Assembly (NCBI GenBank): GCA_947494975.1
Contig: CANLXA010000001.1
Span: forward strand, 1,054,001-1,118,000
Source: an uncultured Roseicyclus sp.
GTDB lineage: Bacteria > Pseudomonadota > Alphaproteobacteria > Rhodobacterales > Rhodobacteraceae
Length of the DNA: 64,000 bases
Direction: 5' to 3'
Position 1 is the first letter of the stretch. Each line of letters opens with the position of its first letter. Positions 45,211-54,724 of the stretch are shown here, piece after piece. Both the position numbers and the translations under genes were made by a program. The notes under the pieces were generated by a model that saw nothing but the letters and a program-made list of their open reading frames with translations, ran no database searches and was not told the DNA's origin.

Positions 45211-46416
45211 CTAGCCGACCACGTTGACCTCCGGCCCATAGGGATAGCCGGTGATATTCTCGGCCCCGTTCTCGGTCACGATCAGGATGTCATGTTCTCG
45301 GTAGCCGCCCGCGCCGGGCTGCCCTTCCGGGATGGTCAGCATCGGTTCCATGGAGATGACCATGCCGGGCTGCAGGACCGTATCGATATCCTCACGTAGC
45401 TCCAGCCCCGCCTCGCGCCCATAATAGTGGCTGAGCACACCGAAGGAATGCCCATAGCCGAAGCTGCGGTATTGCAGCAGGTCGCGCTCCTCGAAAAAGG
45501 CGTTCACGCCGTGGGTGATCTCGGCGCAGGTTGCGCCTGGTTTGATCAGCGACATGCCAAGCTCATGGGCGGCGATATTCGCCTCCCATATGCTCAGCGA
45601 CGCCTTGTCGACCTCCCCCACGAACATCGTGCGCTCAAGTGCCGTGTAATACCCTGAAATCATGGGAAATGTGTTGAGCGACAGGATATCGCCGCGCTGC
45701 AATTGTCGGCTGGTGACGGGGTTGTGTGCGCCGTCGGTGTTCAGACCCGATTGGAACCAGACCCAGGTATCGCGGTATTCGGCATCGGGAAATTCGGCGG
45801 CGATATGGGCCTCCATCGCGTCGCGGCCTGCCATGGCCACGTCGATCTCCCGCGCGCCGACCCGCACCGCGTCGCGGATCGCGTAGCCTCCGACATCCGC
45901 GGTCGCGGCACCTGCGCGGATCAGGGCGCGCTCCGCCTCGGATTTGATCATCCGCTGGCGCATCGCGGCCGGAGCCAGATCGGCCACCGAGACGGGTCGT
46001 AGGAACGTGTCCATCAGGTCGCGCTGGCTCAGCGTCAGGTGATCCCCCTCTATCCCCACGGCGCGGCCCTCCCCGGCGACATGGCGGACGGCGCGCCAGT
46101 AATTGTTCCGCTCCCAATCGGTGTAGGTCAGCGCTTCATGGGCAGAGCGCCGCCACGGCTGGCCGCCGTCGATCCCCGCGCTGATCACGACGGCGCGGTC
46201 CGGCGTGACGACAAGCCCGTAAGGCCGCCCGAAGGCGCAATAGAGGAAGCCCGAATAATACGCCACGGCATGCATCGACGTCAGCAGCGCCACCGATATG
46301 TCATTGTCGCGCATGATTGCGCGCAGCCCCGCGAGGCGGTCGGCATATTCAGCCGTCGAGAACGGCAGCGGGGCCTTGGAGCCGTTGTGGAATTCATGGA
46401 ATTGGGGGCGTGGCAT
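45211..46416 (-). CDS. Creatinase (creatine amidinohydrolase)
   Basis: The 401-residue protein matches Pseudomonas creatinase along its length. Examples are YYSGFLYCAFGRPYGLVVT, ISAGIDGGQPWRR, WFQSGLNTDGAHNPVTSRQ with the catalytic histidine, GDILSLNTFPMISGYYTALERT, FGYGHSFGVLSHYYGREAGL and GGYREHDILIVTENGAENIT. Creatinase hydrolyses creatine to sarcosine and urea using the metal-free pita-bread fold of family M24. ATG 46416 has GGGAGGG upstream; GTG 46419 precedes it. No creatininase or sarcosine oxidase genes are nearby, so the substrate could be a related guanidino compound. Confidence 0.92.
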   Translation of the reverse strand: MPRPQFHEFHNGSKAPLPFSTAEYADRLAGLRAIMRDNDISVALLTSMHAVAYYSGFLYCAFGRPYGLVVTPDRAVVISAGIDGGQPWRRSAHEALTYTDWERNNYWRAVRHVAGEGRAVGIEGDHLTLSQRDLMDTFLRPVSVADLAPAAMRQRMIKSEAERALIRAGAATADVGGYAIRDAVRVGAREIDVAMAGRDAMEAHIAAEFPDAEYRDTWVWFQSGLNTDGAHNPVTSRQLQRGDILSLNTFPMISGYYTALERTMFVGEVDKASLSIWEANIAAHELGMSLIKPGATCAEITHGVNAFFEERDLLQYRSFGYGHSFGVLSHYYGREAGLELREDIDTVLQPGMVISMEPMLTIPEGQPGAGGYREHDILIVTENGAENITGYPYGPEVNVVG

Positions 46417-46575
46417 CACGGACCCTCCCTTTTACAAGAAGGCCCCGGCGTGCAGGGCGGGCATAGCCCCTATCTGGGCGACGCCATCACCCCGGGCGAT
46501 GGCAGATATTTAGACACGTCACCGGCCCTGCGGCAAGCCCTGTGGGTTGCGGAGAGTGCAGATCGGAGAAGCGCC

Positions 46576-47574
46576 TCAGCCCGCTTTGGACGTGCGTGGC
46601 TCGCGGGGTGGGACATAGGCGCCGAAATCTTCCCGCATGGCGCGCGCCTCGTAGGCCGCGATAATCGGCAGGCGCGAGCTGCCATGGATTGTCAGATCGC
46701 CGCGAAACCCAGGGAACAAGTGCACCAGCTCATGCTGCGTGATGTCCGGGATAGCACCGATGGTGACATCGCCGAGGAAGAGCGATTCCGACCAGAGGCC
46801 CGAGGTTTCAACCAATTCATGGGCGTCGAACAGCAGATGGATATAGCGCACCGCGCGGGCAGAGTCATCGACACGGATGCCGGGATGCCCCACCAGGAAT
46901 TTGGCCGCGACCAGCACCGCATCGGCATTCAGCAACATGCCCGATGCGCCGGTACTAAGCGCGATCCGGTGTTGGGGCGAGACGCGCACAGGCGCGTGGG
47001 GGGCCCCGGCGCCCACGGCATCGGGCTCGATCAGGATCGGCCTGAGATGCGGGTTTTCGTCGAGTTCGGCCGGAGACAGCGTGCGGTGTCCGATCCAGCG
47101 GATCGGTTTGGCCGCGCCGTCGGCGGTCAGAACCAGATCACCGACCTTCAGAGTATCAATGGCGCGCGGCGCGTTTGGCGTTTCGAGCAAGGTTTCCGAG
47201 GTGAAACAGACGAAATCAGGCAGAGTCGAATAGGTCGATGACGGGGCCGGGACGATGTTGTTGTTCGTGCCGGTGATTGTGTCCCCGACGGTGAAACTGC
47301 CCTGGGTCGCGATGATGTAGGTCGGCGTCGAATACTGCACCAGCGTGAAGCTGACCGGATCTGATCCAAGCGTGCCGCCATAGGTTTCGAACACCTGGAA
47401 ATTCGATGAATCCGTGATCCCCGGCACACTGCTGAGATCGAGCTGCGCACCGGCCTCCGAGCCTTCCAGCAACGTATCATCATCAATGATGTTGACCGTG
47501 TAGGCATTCAGGATCGTGACGTTGGATACGCCCAGGGGATCGGCGTTGATTTCGTAGATTACAATACTGGCCAT
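46576..47574 (-). CDS. Hint (Hedgehog/intein)-domain protein
   Basis: The 332-residue protein has an N-terminal beta-rich region (about 1-120) with a GSFTVGDTITGTNNN segment. A Hint domain follows at VCFTSETLLETPNAPRAIDTLKVGDLVLTADGAAKPIRWIGHRTL, continuing to VRVSPQHRIAL and the C-terminal YIHLLFDAHELVETSGLWSESL. This arrangement is common in Rhodobacteraceae. The Hint region starts with cysteine and may self-process, but function is unknown. There is no classic signal peptide, consistent with type I secretion or cytoplasmic location. Confidence 0.85.
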   Translation of the reverse strand: MASIVIYEINADPLGVSNVTILNAYTVNIIDDDTLLEGSEAGAQLDLSSVPGITDSSNFQVFETYGGTLGSDPVSFTLVQYSTPTYIIATQGSFTVGDTITGTNNNIVPAPSSTYSTLPDFVCFTSETLLETPNAPRAIDTLKVGDLVLTADGAAKPIRWIGHRTLSPAELDENPHLRPILIEPDAVGAGAPHAPVRVSPQHRIALSTGASGMLLNADAVLVAAKFLVGHPGIRVDDSARAVRYIHLLFDAHELVETSGLWSESLFLGDVTIGAIPDITQHELVHLFPGFRGDLTIHGSSRLPIIAAYEARAMREDFGAYVPPREPRTSKAG

Positions 47575-47804
47575 GGGTCACTCTGTCGGGCGGGCCGTGC
47601 GGAGTTCTTCCCTGGGGCTGCCGGTGCCTTGTCTTCGAGGGGCAGATCTATGCGCCAAAATAGCCATTCTTATGGCGCCCTTGTGGAAATAGTGTTTCAC
47701 TGGGTGCGCGCCATGGATGCGCCTGTCCGGAAAAGCCGTGCCGTCTGCTGCTACCGCCTCATGCCCTCTGGCCCAAACCGGGCCCGCGCCCTAACCTGCC
47801 CGCC

Positions 47805-48746
47805 ATGACCCGCTATCTGCTTGTCCGCGCGCTCTCCCTGAGCCTCAGCCTGATCGTTGCCAGCGTGGTGATTTTCGCGGTCATCGAGGTTATTCCCGGC
47901 GATCCGGCGGCGTTCATGCTGGGGCTGAACGCGACCGATGAAAGCATCGCAAACCTGCGCGCCGAGCTTGGGCTTGGCGGGTCCCTGACGGAACGCTACG
48001 CCAATTGGATCACGGGGATGCTCCGCGGCGATTTCGGCACCTCTTACACCTACCGCGTGCCGGTGGCCGAGCTGATACTCGACCGGATCTGGGTCTCCCT
48101 GCCGCTGGCGATCTTCGCGCTGATCCTGTCGACGCTGATCGCCATTCCGGTTGGTGTCATCGCCGCGGCAACGCGCGGCGGGGCGGGCGATTTTTCGATC
48201 ATGGGGGCCACGCAGCTTGGCATCGCGGTGCCGAATTTCTGGTTCGCGATGCTGCTGGTTCTGCTCTTCGCTGTCACGCTGCAATGGTTTTCGGCCGGCG
48301 GCTTTCCGGGCTGGGACAATCCCGCCGCAGCGCTCAAGGCGCTGACGCTGCCCGCCATCGCGCTGGCCCTGCCCCAGGCCTCGATTCTGGCACGGGTGAT
48401 GCGCTCGGCGCTCATTGAAACGCTGGATCAGGATTACATCCGCACGGCACGGGCCAAGGGGCTCAGCCGGTCCCAGGCGATCCGTCGCCACGCGCTCAAG
48501 AACGCCCTGATCCCGGTGCTGACGATCATCGGCTTGCAGTTCAGCTTCCTTCTGGCCGGTGCGATCATCATCGAAAACGTCTTCTTCCTGCCGGGCCTCG
48601 GGCGATTGATTTTCCAGGGCATCACTCAGCGTGATCTGGTGGTGGTGGAGAGCGTTACGATGTTGCTGGTCTTCGCCGTTATCGTCGTGACGTTCCTGGT
48701 CGATATCGCCTATGCCATTGTCGACCCGAGGTTGCGCCGCCGATGA
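47805..48746 (+). CDS. ABC transporter permease, DppB/OppB type
   Basis: The 313-residue membrane protein starts MTRYLLVRALSLSLSLIVASVVIF, has about six helices, and carries the ATPase-coupling EAA loop in MRSALIETLDQDYIRTARAKGLSRSQAIRRHALKNALIP. It is the first permease of a peptide/nickel-type importer. Its last bases overlap the next gene (ATGA). No clear ribosome binding site precedes ATG 47805. No binding-protein gene lies in the operon. Confidence 0.93.
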   Translation: MTRYLLVRALSLSLSLIVASVVIFAVIEVIPGDPAAFMLGLNATDESIANLRAELGLGGSLTERYANWITGMLRGDFGTSYTYRVPVAELILDRIWVSLPLAIFALILSTLIAIPVGVIAAATRGGAGDFSIMGATQLGIAVPNFWFAMLLVLLFAVTLQWFSAGGFPGWDNPAAALKALTLPAIALALPQASILARVMRSALIETLDQDYIRTARAKGLSRSQAIRRHALKNALIPVLTIIGLQFSFLLAGAIIIENVFFLPGLGRLIFQGITQRDLVVVESVTMLLVFAVIVVTFLVDIAYAIVDPRLRRR

Positions 48747-49567
48747 ACCGCCTGCCGTTTACCCTTGTTGTCGGCTCGATCATCACCGCGTTTTTCGTGG
48801 GTACGGCGCTTCTGTCGCTGGTCTGGACGCCACACGATATCACCGAGCTGGAGATTTCCCAGCGGTTACAGCCCGCCTCGGCCACCTATTGGCTGGGCAC
48901 CGACCAGTTCGGGCGCGACATGGTCTCGATGCTGATGGAGGGGAGCCGGACGTCCATCGCCGTGGCGCTGATCGCCGTGGGGCTGGGGATCGTCGTCGGC
49001 GTGCCGCTCGGCCTTGCCGCCGCTGCCGCCCGCGGATCGCTGCTTGATGAAGTCATCATGCGCGGCAATGACCTGATCTTTGCCTTTCCCTCGCTGGTCA
49101 TCGCGATCCTGATCACGGCGGTCTATGGCCCATCGGCCACCAACGCGATCATCGCCATCGGCATCTTCAACATCCCCGTATTCGCCAGGGTGGCCCGCGG
49201 CGGGGCCCTGCCGATCTGGACGCTCGATTACATCCTCGCCGCACGGACGGCGGGTAAGTCCCGCGCCCGGATCAGCGCCGAACACGTTTTGCCCAACATC
49301 GCCAACCTGCTGATCGTGCAGGCCACCATCCAGTTTTCGCTGGGGATTCTGGCCGAGGCCGCGCTCAGCTACGTGAACCTTGGCGCGCAGCCGCCCACAT
49401 CCTCCATCGGCAAGATGCTCGCCGAGTCGCAGACGATGATCTATTCCAACCCCTCGCTCGCCGTGCTGCCGGGCCTCGCCATCGTGATCATGGTGCTCGG
49501 CCTGAACCTGATGGGTGACGGGTTGCGCGATGCGCTCGACCCCCGGCTGAGGAGGGCGCGGGGATGA
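48743..49567 (+). CDS. ABC transporter permease, DppC/OppC type
   Basis: The 274-residue protein has an N-terminal helix, the DppC-type YWLGTDQFGRDMVSMLMEGSRTSI motif, five further helices and the EAA loop DYILAARTAGKSRARISAEHVLPNI. It pairs with the upstream DppB-type permease. It overlaps its neighbours on both sides by four bases, indicating translational coupling. Confidence 0.94.
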   Translation: MNRLPFTLVVGSIITAFFVGTALLSLVWTPHDITELEISQRLQPASATYWLGTDQFGRDMVSMLMEGSRTSIAVALIAVGLGIVVGVPLGLAAAAARGSLLDEVIMRGNDLIFAFPSLVIAILITAVYGPSATNAIIAIGIFNIPVFARVARGGALPIWTLDYILAARTAGKSRARISAEHVLPNIANLLIVQATIQFSLGILAEAALSYVNLGAQPPTSSIGKMLAESQTMIYSNPSLAVLPGLAIVIMVLGLNLMGDGLRDALDPRLRRARG

Positions 49568-51153
49568 TCGAGATCGAGCATCTGACCCTCGGCATTCGCG
49601 GCACGCCGATCCTCGACGATGTGTCACTCAGGATCGAACAGGGCGAGATCTTCGGGCTTGTCGGCGAGAGTGGCTCGGGCAAATCCATGACCGCGCTCAG
49701 CGTGATGGGCCTGCTGCCACGCGGCGCGACAATCAGTGGCGCGGCGCGGCTCGACGATGTGGATCTCCTTGCCCTGCGCGAACACGATTTGCGCCGCATC
49801 CGGGGCAACGATATCGGCATGATCTTTCAGGAGCCGATGACGGCATTGAACCCGGTCCAAACCATCGGCGATCAGGTGGCCGAAACGCTGCTGATCCACG
49901 ATGCCGCCGACCGGGTGGAGGCGCGACGGATCGCGCGCGACCGGCTCGATCGCGTCGGCCTCAGCCATATCGGGCTCGACCGGTATCCACACGAGCTGAG
50001 CGGCGGCCAGCGACAGCGCGTGTGCATCGCCGCCGCCATCGCGCTCCACCCCCGCTTGCTGATCGCTGATGAGCCCACAACCGCGCTCGATGTGACGACC
50101 CAGGCGCAGATCCTCGACCTGCTGAAGGGGATCGTGGCCGAGGAAAACATGGCGCTTCTCCTGATCACCCATGATCTGGCCGTCGTCTCCGACATGGCCG
50201 ACCGGATTGCCGTCATGCAAAACGGCATGATCGTGGAACAGGGGGACACGGCGCAGGTGCTCCGCGATCAGGTCCACCCCTATACAAGCGCGCTCTTTGC
50301 TGCCTCCGCCCATCAGCCGGATCGTACGGAGCCGACCCGCTCCAACGCGATCCTGAGCCTACGCGACGTGCACCGCCATTATCCCGGCCCGCGCCAGGGC
50401 TTTGCCAGGGGCGAACCGGTGCGCGCCGTTGATGGCGTCTCGTTCGAACTGCAACGGGGCGAAAGCCTCGGCCTGGTGGGCGAAAGCGGCTGTGGAAAAT
50501 CCACGCTGACGCGCGCCATTCTGGGGTTGGATCCGGTCACCTCCGGCCGGATCTGCCTCAACGGCGCCGAGATCAGCCCCGCCATGCCGCGCGCGCGCCG
50601 CGCCCAGATGCAGGTGGTGTTTCAGGACCCTTACGGCAGCTTCAATCCCCGCTGGCGCGTGGATAGGATCATCGCCGAGCCATACTTCCTGCTTGATGCG
50701 CCGCCGCGCGGCATTGACCGGGACGATGCCATCGCCAGGGCCTTGGAGGCCGTGCGCCTGTCACCCGGTGACGCGTTGAAATACCCCCACGAGTTTTCCG
50801 GCGGCCAGCGGCAGCGCATCGCCATCGCCCGCGCGCTGATCACCCGGCCCGATCTGCTGGTGCTTGATGAGGCCGTGAGTGCGCTCGATGTCTCCGTCCG
50901 AGCCCAGATCCTCGACCTTCTGGCCGATCTGCAGACGGAATTCGGCCTCTCCTACCTGTTCATTTCCCACGATCTGACGGTCGTGCGCGCCATAACCGAC
51001 CGGGTGCTGGTGATGCAGGCGGGCCGGATCGTGGAGCAGGGTGAGACCGAGGCCGTGTTCACCGCCCCCCAACATCCCTACACGCAGTCGCTGCTGGCCG
51101 CAGCGCCCCGGCTGCCCGACGATATCGGAGAGAGATATGACGCCCTGGTTTGA
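49564..51153 (+). CDS. ABC transporter ATP-binding protein, fused DppD-DppF type
   Basis: The 529-residue protein contains two complete ATPase domains. The first has Walker A GESGSGKS (about 36-43), signature [10 protein letters not shown] and Walker [13 protein letters not shown]. The second, after about residue 260, has [24 protein letters not shown] and [14 protein letters not shown]. The link region includes [11 protein letters not shown], a mark of oligopeptide transporter ATPases. One fused subunit energises both permeases. Its end overlaps the aldehyde dehydrogenase start by 17 bp. Confidence 0.94.
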   Translation: MIEIEHLTLGIRGTPILDDVSLRIEQGEIFGLVGESGSGKSMTALSVMGLLPRGATISGAARLDDVDLLALREHDLRRIRGNDIGMIFQEPMTALNPVQTIGDQVAETLLIHDAADRVEARRIARDRLDRVGLSHIGLDRYPHELSGGQRQRVCIAAAIALHPRLLIADEPTTALDVTTQAQILDLLKGIVAEENMALLLITHDLAVVSDMADRIAVMQNGMIVEQGDTAQVLRDQVHPYTSALFAASAHQPDRTEPTRSNAILSLRDVHRHYPGPRQGFARGEPVRAVDGVSFELQRGESLGLVGESGCGKSTLTRAILGLDPVTSGRICLNGAEISPAMPRARRAQMQVVFQDPYGSFNPRWRVDRIIAEPYFLLDAPPRGIDRDDAIARALEAVRLSPGDALKYPHEFSGGQRQRIAIARALITRPDLLVLDEAVSALDVSVRAQILDLLADLQTEFGLSYLFISHDLTVVRAITDRVLVMQAGRIVEQGETEAVFTAPQHPYTQSLLAAAPRLPDDIGERYDALV

Positions 51154-52582
51154 CCCCACATTGATCTTCATCGGCGGCGCGTGGCGCCCCTGTGCCAGCG
51201 GCGAGACACTCCCGGTGACGGATCCGTCCACGGGCGTGGAGATGGCTCGCATCGCCCGGGGCGGCGCTTTGGATATCGACGATGCGGTTGCCGCCGCCGA
51301 GGCCGCGCTGGCGGGCGATTGGGGCGTGATGAGCGCGGCGGAGCGCGGCCGCATCCTCCTGCGCCTCAGCCACCTGGTGCTCAATCACGCCGATCAACTC
51401 GCCGAGATGGAGGCCCGCGATGTCGGCAAACCCCTGAAACAGGCCCATAACGACGTGATCGCCCTGGCGCGGTATTGCGAATTCTACGGCGGCGCGGCGG
51501 ACAAACTGACAGGGGAAACCATCCCGTTCAATGCGGGCTTCACCGTCTACACCCTGCGCGAACCCCATGGCGTGACCGGCCATATCATCCCGTGGAACTA
51601 CCCGATGCAGATCATCGGGCGCTCCATCGGCGCGGCCTTGGCCACCGGCAATGCCTGCGTGTTGAAACCGGCGGAGGAGGCCTGCCTGACGGCGCTGGCC
51701 TTCGCCGATCTCGCCCATCAGGCGGGCCTGCCCGCAGGCGCACTAAATGTTGTCCCCGGCCTCGGCGCCGAGGCAGGCGCGGCGCTCACCGCTCATCCCG
51801 CGGTGCGCCATCTCTCGTTCACCGGCTCGGTCGCCACCGGCAGACGCGTCCAGATTGCCGCGGCCGAGAACATCGTGCCCGTCACACTGGAACTGGGCGG
51901 CAAAAGCCCGCAACTGGTCTTCGCCGATGCCGATCTCGACAAGGCCCTGCCCTTCCTCGTGAATGGCGGCATCCAGAATGCCGGGCAAACCTGCTCCGCC
52001 GGGTCCCGCATCCTGGTGCAGCGCGAGATCCACGATACGCTCGCCGCCCGCATGGCCGAGGCCATCGGCGCGCTCCGGATCGCCCCGGCCATGGACGACG
52101 CCGATATCGGCCCCCTCGTCTCGGCGCGCCAGAAGGGCATCGTCGAGCGCTTCCTGGCCCAGGCCAGCCCCGATCAGATCCTGGCGCAGGCCCCCCTGCC
52201 CGACGGCCTGCCGGAGGGCGGCAATTACATCCCCCCAACCCTTATCGGCCACATCCCCCCCGACCACGCGCTGGCGCAAGATGAGATCTTCGGCCCGGTC
52301 CAGGTCCTGATCCCCTTCGAGGATGAAGAGGATGCGATCCGCATCGCCAACGGCACCAAGTACGGCCTGGTCGCCTCGATCTGGTCCGCCGATGGCGGGC
52401 GCCAGATGCGCCTCGCCAAACGCCTCCATGCGGGCCAGGTCTTCCTCAACAATTACGGCGCGGCGGGGGGCGTGGAACTCCCCTTCGGCGGGGTCGGCCA
52501 TTCCGGCCATGGCCGCGAAAAGGGCTTCGAGGCGCTCTACGCCTTCACCACGCTCAAAACCGTCGCCGCCCATCACGGATAA
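51137..52582 (+). CDS. NAD(P)-dependent aldehyde dehydrogenase
   Basis: From ATG 51137 the protein has 481 residues. PWNYPMQIIGRSIGAALATGN, E252 in LELGGKSPQL, and C286 in NAGQTCSAGSR are the catalytic elements; GTKYGLVASIWS and the C-terminal PFGGVGHSGHGREKG complete the ALDH signature. It probably oxidises an aldehyde derived from the imported compound. The overlap with the ATPase gene places it in the transporter operon. Confidence 0.93.
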   Translation: MTPWFDPTLIFIGGAWRPCASGETLPVTDPSTGVEMARIARGGALDIDDAVAAAEAALAGDWGVMSAAERGRILLRLSHLVLNHADQLAEMEARDVGKPLKQAHNDVIALARYCEFYGGAADKLTGETIPFNAGFTVYTLREPHGVTGHIIPWNYPMQIIGRSIGAALATGNACVLKPAEEACLTALAFADLAHQAGLPAGALNVVPGLGAEAGAALTAHPAVRHLSFTGSVATGRRVQIAAAENIVPVTLELGGKSPQLVFADADLDKALPFLVNGGIQNAGQTCSAGSRILVQREIHDTLAARMAEAIGALRIAPAMDDADIGPLVSARQKGIVERFLAQASPDQILAQAPLPDGLPEGGNYIPPTLIGHIPPDHALAQDEIFGPVQVLIPFEDEEDAIRIANGTKYGLVASIWSADGGRQMRLAKRLHAGQVFLNNYGAAGGVELPFGGVGHSGHGREKGFEALYAFTTLKTVAAHHG

Positions 52583-52588
52583 CCGGCC

Positions 52589-52630
52589 CTTTCCACTGGT
52601 GCCAAATACCCTCCCGCCGAAGGCGTCCCC
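52589..52630 (+). repeat. GC-rich intergenic repeat, copy 4 (degenerate)
   Basis: CTTTCCACTGGTGCCAAATA leads into CCCTCC and a shortened GC-rich tail without the terminal GGGGGC/GCCCCC hairpin. It starts 6 bases after the aldehyde dehydrogenase stop. Confidence 0.55.
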
Positions 52631-52656
52631 AACCCACCGACAAGCACAGCGCCCGG

Positions 52657-52707
52657 TGATGGGCTGGCGGATGGGGGCGGGCGGGTGGGCCATCCGCCAG
52701 CCCATCA
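52657..52707. repeat. Perfect 18-bp inverted repeat
   Basis: TGATGGGCTGGCGGATGG (52657-52674) is followed by a 15-base G-rich loop and its exact reverse complement (52690-52707). Just outside, CCG and CGG extend the pairing past one mismatch. It stands between the aldehyde dehydrogenase gene and a membrane protein gene of the same direction and may be a terminator, a REP-like element or a mobile-element remnant. Confidence 0.75.
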
Positions 52708-52769
52708 TCGGTAGACGCCCCGCGACCCGCCCGCTACGCTCTGCCACGCGCCACCAAGGACCCGCCGCC

Positions 52770-53321
52770 ATGGGCAAATTCCCGATCCTCTTCCTGCTCA
52801 TCGCCTGCGCGGCGCTGGCCGCCGCCAGCTTCGGCGCGCTCCACAATCAGCTCAGCTATTCCGTCGGCCCCACCTATTTCACCGAATTCAAATTCCTGCA
52901 GTTCGATATCCCCCCCGATACCCCGCCCCGCCTCGGCGCGGCCTATGTCGGTGCGATGGCAAGCTGGTGGATGGGTGCCGTCATCGGCCTCCCTGCCTTT
53001 CTCTACGGCCTCGTCTCGGTGCCCAATGCACGCAGCTACCTCGCGGCCGGGCTCGGCGCGATCTTCGTGGTGATCCTGCTGGCCACGTTCGGGGCGCTGG
53101 CCGGGCTCCTGGGCGGGCTTGTGGCCGATACGACCGGCCTTCTCGACCCCTATCTGACCTTTCCAGACGGTCCCACGCGGCAGGATCTGCTGCGCGCGGG
53201 CTTCATGCATGATGCCAGCTATATCGCGGGCGCCCTCGGCCTGATCGCGGCCTTCTTCCCGATGCGCCGCGCCCGCAAACTCGACCTCGCCCGTGCCCAG
53301 GAGCCTGCCCATGCGACTTGA
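52770..53321 (+). CDS. Hypothetical membrane protein
   Basis: From ATG 52770 (CCAAGGACC upstream) the protein has 183 residues and about four membrane helices (about 5-22, 58-84, 88-115 and 145-165). A periplasmic loop of about 35 residues (HNQLSYSVGPTYFTEFKFLQFDIPPDTPPRLG) follows the first helix. No family is recognised. It overlaps the SDR start by 11 bp, so it is probably in the same operon. Confidence 0.72.
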   Translation: MGKFPILFLLIACAALAAASFGALHNQLSYSVGPTYFTEFKFLQFDIPPDTPPRLGAAYVGAMASWWMGAVIGLPAFLYGLVSVPNARSYLAAGLGAIFVVILLATFGALAGLLGGLVADTTGLLDPYLTFPDGPTRQDLLRAGFMHDASYIAGALGLIAAFFPMRRARKLDLARAQEPAHAT

Positions 53322-54051
53322 AGGAAAAACTGCCATCGTTACCGGCGCGGCCTCGGGCTTCGGCGCCGGGATCGCGCGGATCTTCGCCCGGGAAGGCGCG
53401 ACGGTGATGGTGGCCGATCTGAACGAAGAGACCGCGAGCGGTATCGCCGCGGAGGTCGGCGGCGTCGCGATCAGAACCAATGTCGCCGATGGCGCAGAGG
53501 TCAAAGCCATGACCCAGGCCGCGATGGATCAATGGGGCCGCATCGACATCTTGGTGAACAATGCGGGCATCACCCATTTGCCGACCCCACTGGAGGAGGT
53601 CAGCGAAGAGGAGTTCGACCGCGTCCTGGCCGTCAACGCCAAATCCGTCTACCTGACCGCCCGCGAAATCGTGCCGCACATGAAGGCGGCGGGAAAGGGC
53701 GCGATCCTCAATATCGCGTCGACCGCCGGGCTATCCCCCCGCCCGCGGCTCAATTGGTACAATGCCTCCAAGGGGTGGATGATCACGGCCACCAAGACCA
53801 TGGCAGTGGAGCTCGCACCGAACCAGATCCGCGTCAACGCGCTCTGCCCGGTGGCGGGCGAAACCCCGCTTCTGGCCAGTTTCATGGGCGAGGACACGCC
53901 CGAGATCCGCGAAAAGTTCCTCTCCACCATCCCCATTGGCCGGTTCTCGACGCCAGAGGATATGGGGGAAGCGGCGGCCTTCCTGTGCTCCGACGCGGCC
54001 AGCATGGTCACCGGCGTGGCGATGGAAGTCGACGGGGGGCGCTGCATATGA
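53311..54051 (+). CDS. Short-chain dehydrogenase/reductase (SDR)
   Basis: From ATG 53311 (CAGGAGCC upstream) the 246-residue enzyme has the cofactor motif TGAASGFGAGIA (about 12-23), NNAGITHLP, the catalytic serine in NIASTAGLS and the Y-x-x-x-K motif in WYNASKGWM. The C-terminal MVTGVAMEVDGGRC is typical of classical 3-oxoacyl-reductase-like SDRs. The aspartate after the second strand (VADLNEET) favours NAD(H). Substrate is unknown. Coupled to the next gene by ATGA. Confidence 0.92.
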   Translation: MRLEGKTAIVTGAASGFGAGIARIFAREGATVMVADLNEETASGIAAEVGGVAIRTNVADGAEVKAMTQAAMDQWGRIDILVNNAGITHLPTPLEEVSEEEFDRVLAVNAKSVYLTAREIVPHMKAAGKGAILNIASTAGLSPRPRLNWYNASKGWMITATKTMAVELAPNQIRVNALCPVAGETPLLASFMGEDTPEIREKFLSTIPIGRFSTPEDMGEAAAFLCSDAASMVTGVAMEVDGGRCI

Positions 54052-54398
54052 GCGCCATCAATCTTGCCGACAAGCTGAGCCAGTTCAGCGACCATTGGAG
54101 CCCCAAGATCGTGGGTCAGTTCAACGGCCATGACCTGATGGTCGTAAAGGTTGAGGGCGAGTTTGTCTGGCATTCCCATCCTGACACCGATGATCTGTTT
54201 CTCGTCCTGAAAGGCGAGGTGGATATCGAAATGCGCGACAGCACGGTGACGTTGCGCGAAGGCGAAATGTTCGTCGTCCCCAAAGGGGTGGAGCATCGGC
54301 CCGTAGCGCGGGAAGAGGCACATTTACTGCTGATCGAGCCCGCGGGCACGCCCAATACCGGTGACGAGACGACGGCCGCCGTGAAGGAGGTGCTGTGA
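54048..54398 (+). CDS. Cupin-domain protein
   Basis: The ATG at 54048 overlaps the SDR stop by four bases, giving 116 residues. The cupin core has GEFVWHSHPDTDDLFLVLKGEVDIE (metal-ligand histidines and acidic residue) and EGEMFVVPKGVEHRPVA. Small cupins of this type bind a metal and may act as isomerases, dioxygenases or sensors; the role here is unknown. Confidence 0.9.
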   Translation: MSAINLADKLSQFSDHWSPKIVGQFNGHDLMVVKVEGEFVWHSHPDTDDLFLVLKGEVDIEMRDSTVTLREGEMFVVPKGVEHRPVAREEAHLLLIEPAGTPNTGDETTAAVKEVL

Positions 54399-54724
54399 CG
54401 CGCTTCACCCGCCACAACCTCCCCGCCGATATCGCGATCTTTGCGGGGGAGTTCGCCAGCCAACCGCTGGCCTTCGCCCATCTGCTGGACGAGGCCCCCG
54501 ATCTGGACCTGACCCATGTGGAGGTGATCCAGACCAACCACGGGGCGCGGCTCGGCGCGTATCTTGATGCCGATCAGGTGGCGGGTTTGCCAAGGGAGGG
54601 CACGCTTGTGCTGATCCTTCCTGCCTCCCACGACGGTATCGGCTGTCCGATACGAGACACACCGCATCTGACCGCACTTGGCACCTTTCGCGGCACTGTT
54701 CCTTTTCTGAGTGAGGTTCCATGA
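54395..54724 (+). CDS. Hypothetical protein in the transporter operon
   Basis: GTG 54395 overlaps the cupin stop by four bases, and the stop overlaps the P1 peptidase start by four bases, which supports both ends. The 109 residues (MTRFTRHNLPADIAIFAGEFASQPLAFA...) show no signal or membrane segment. LTHVEVIQTNHGARLGAYLDADQV and GTLVLILPASHDGIGCP are the most structured parts. I do not recognise a family. Confidence 0.7.
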   Translation: MTRFTRHNLPADIAIFAGEFASQPLAFAHLLDEAPDLDLTHVEVIQTNHGARLGAYLDADQVAGLPREGTLVLILPASHDGIGCPIRDTPHLTALGTFRGTVPFLSEVP

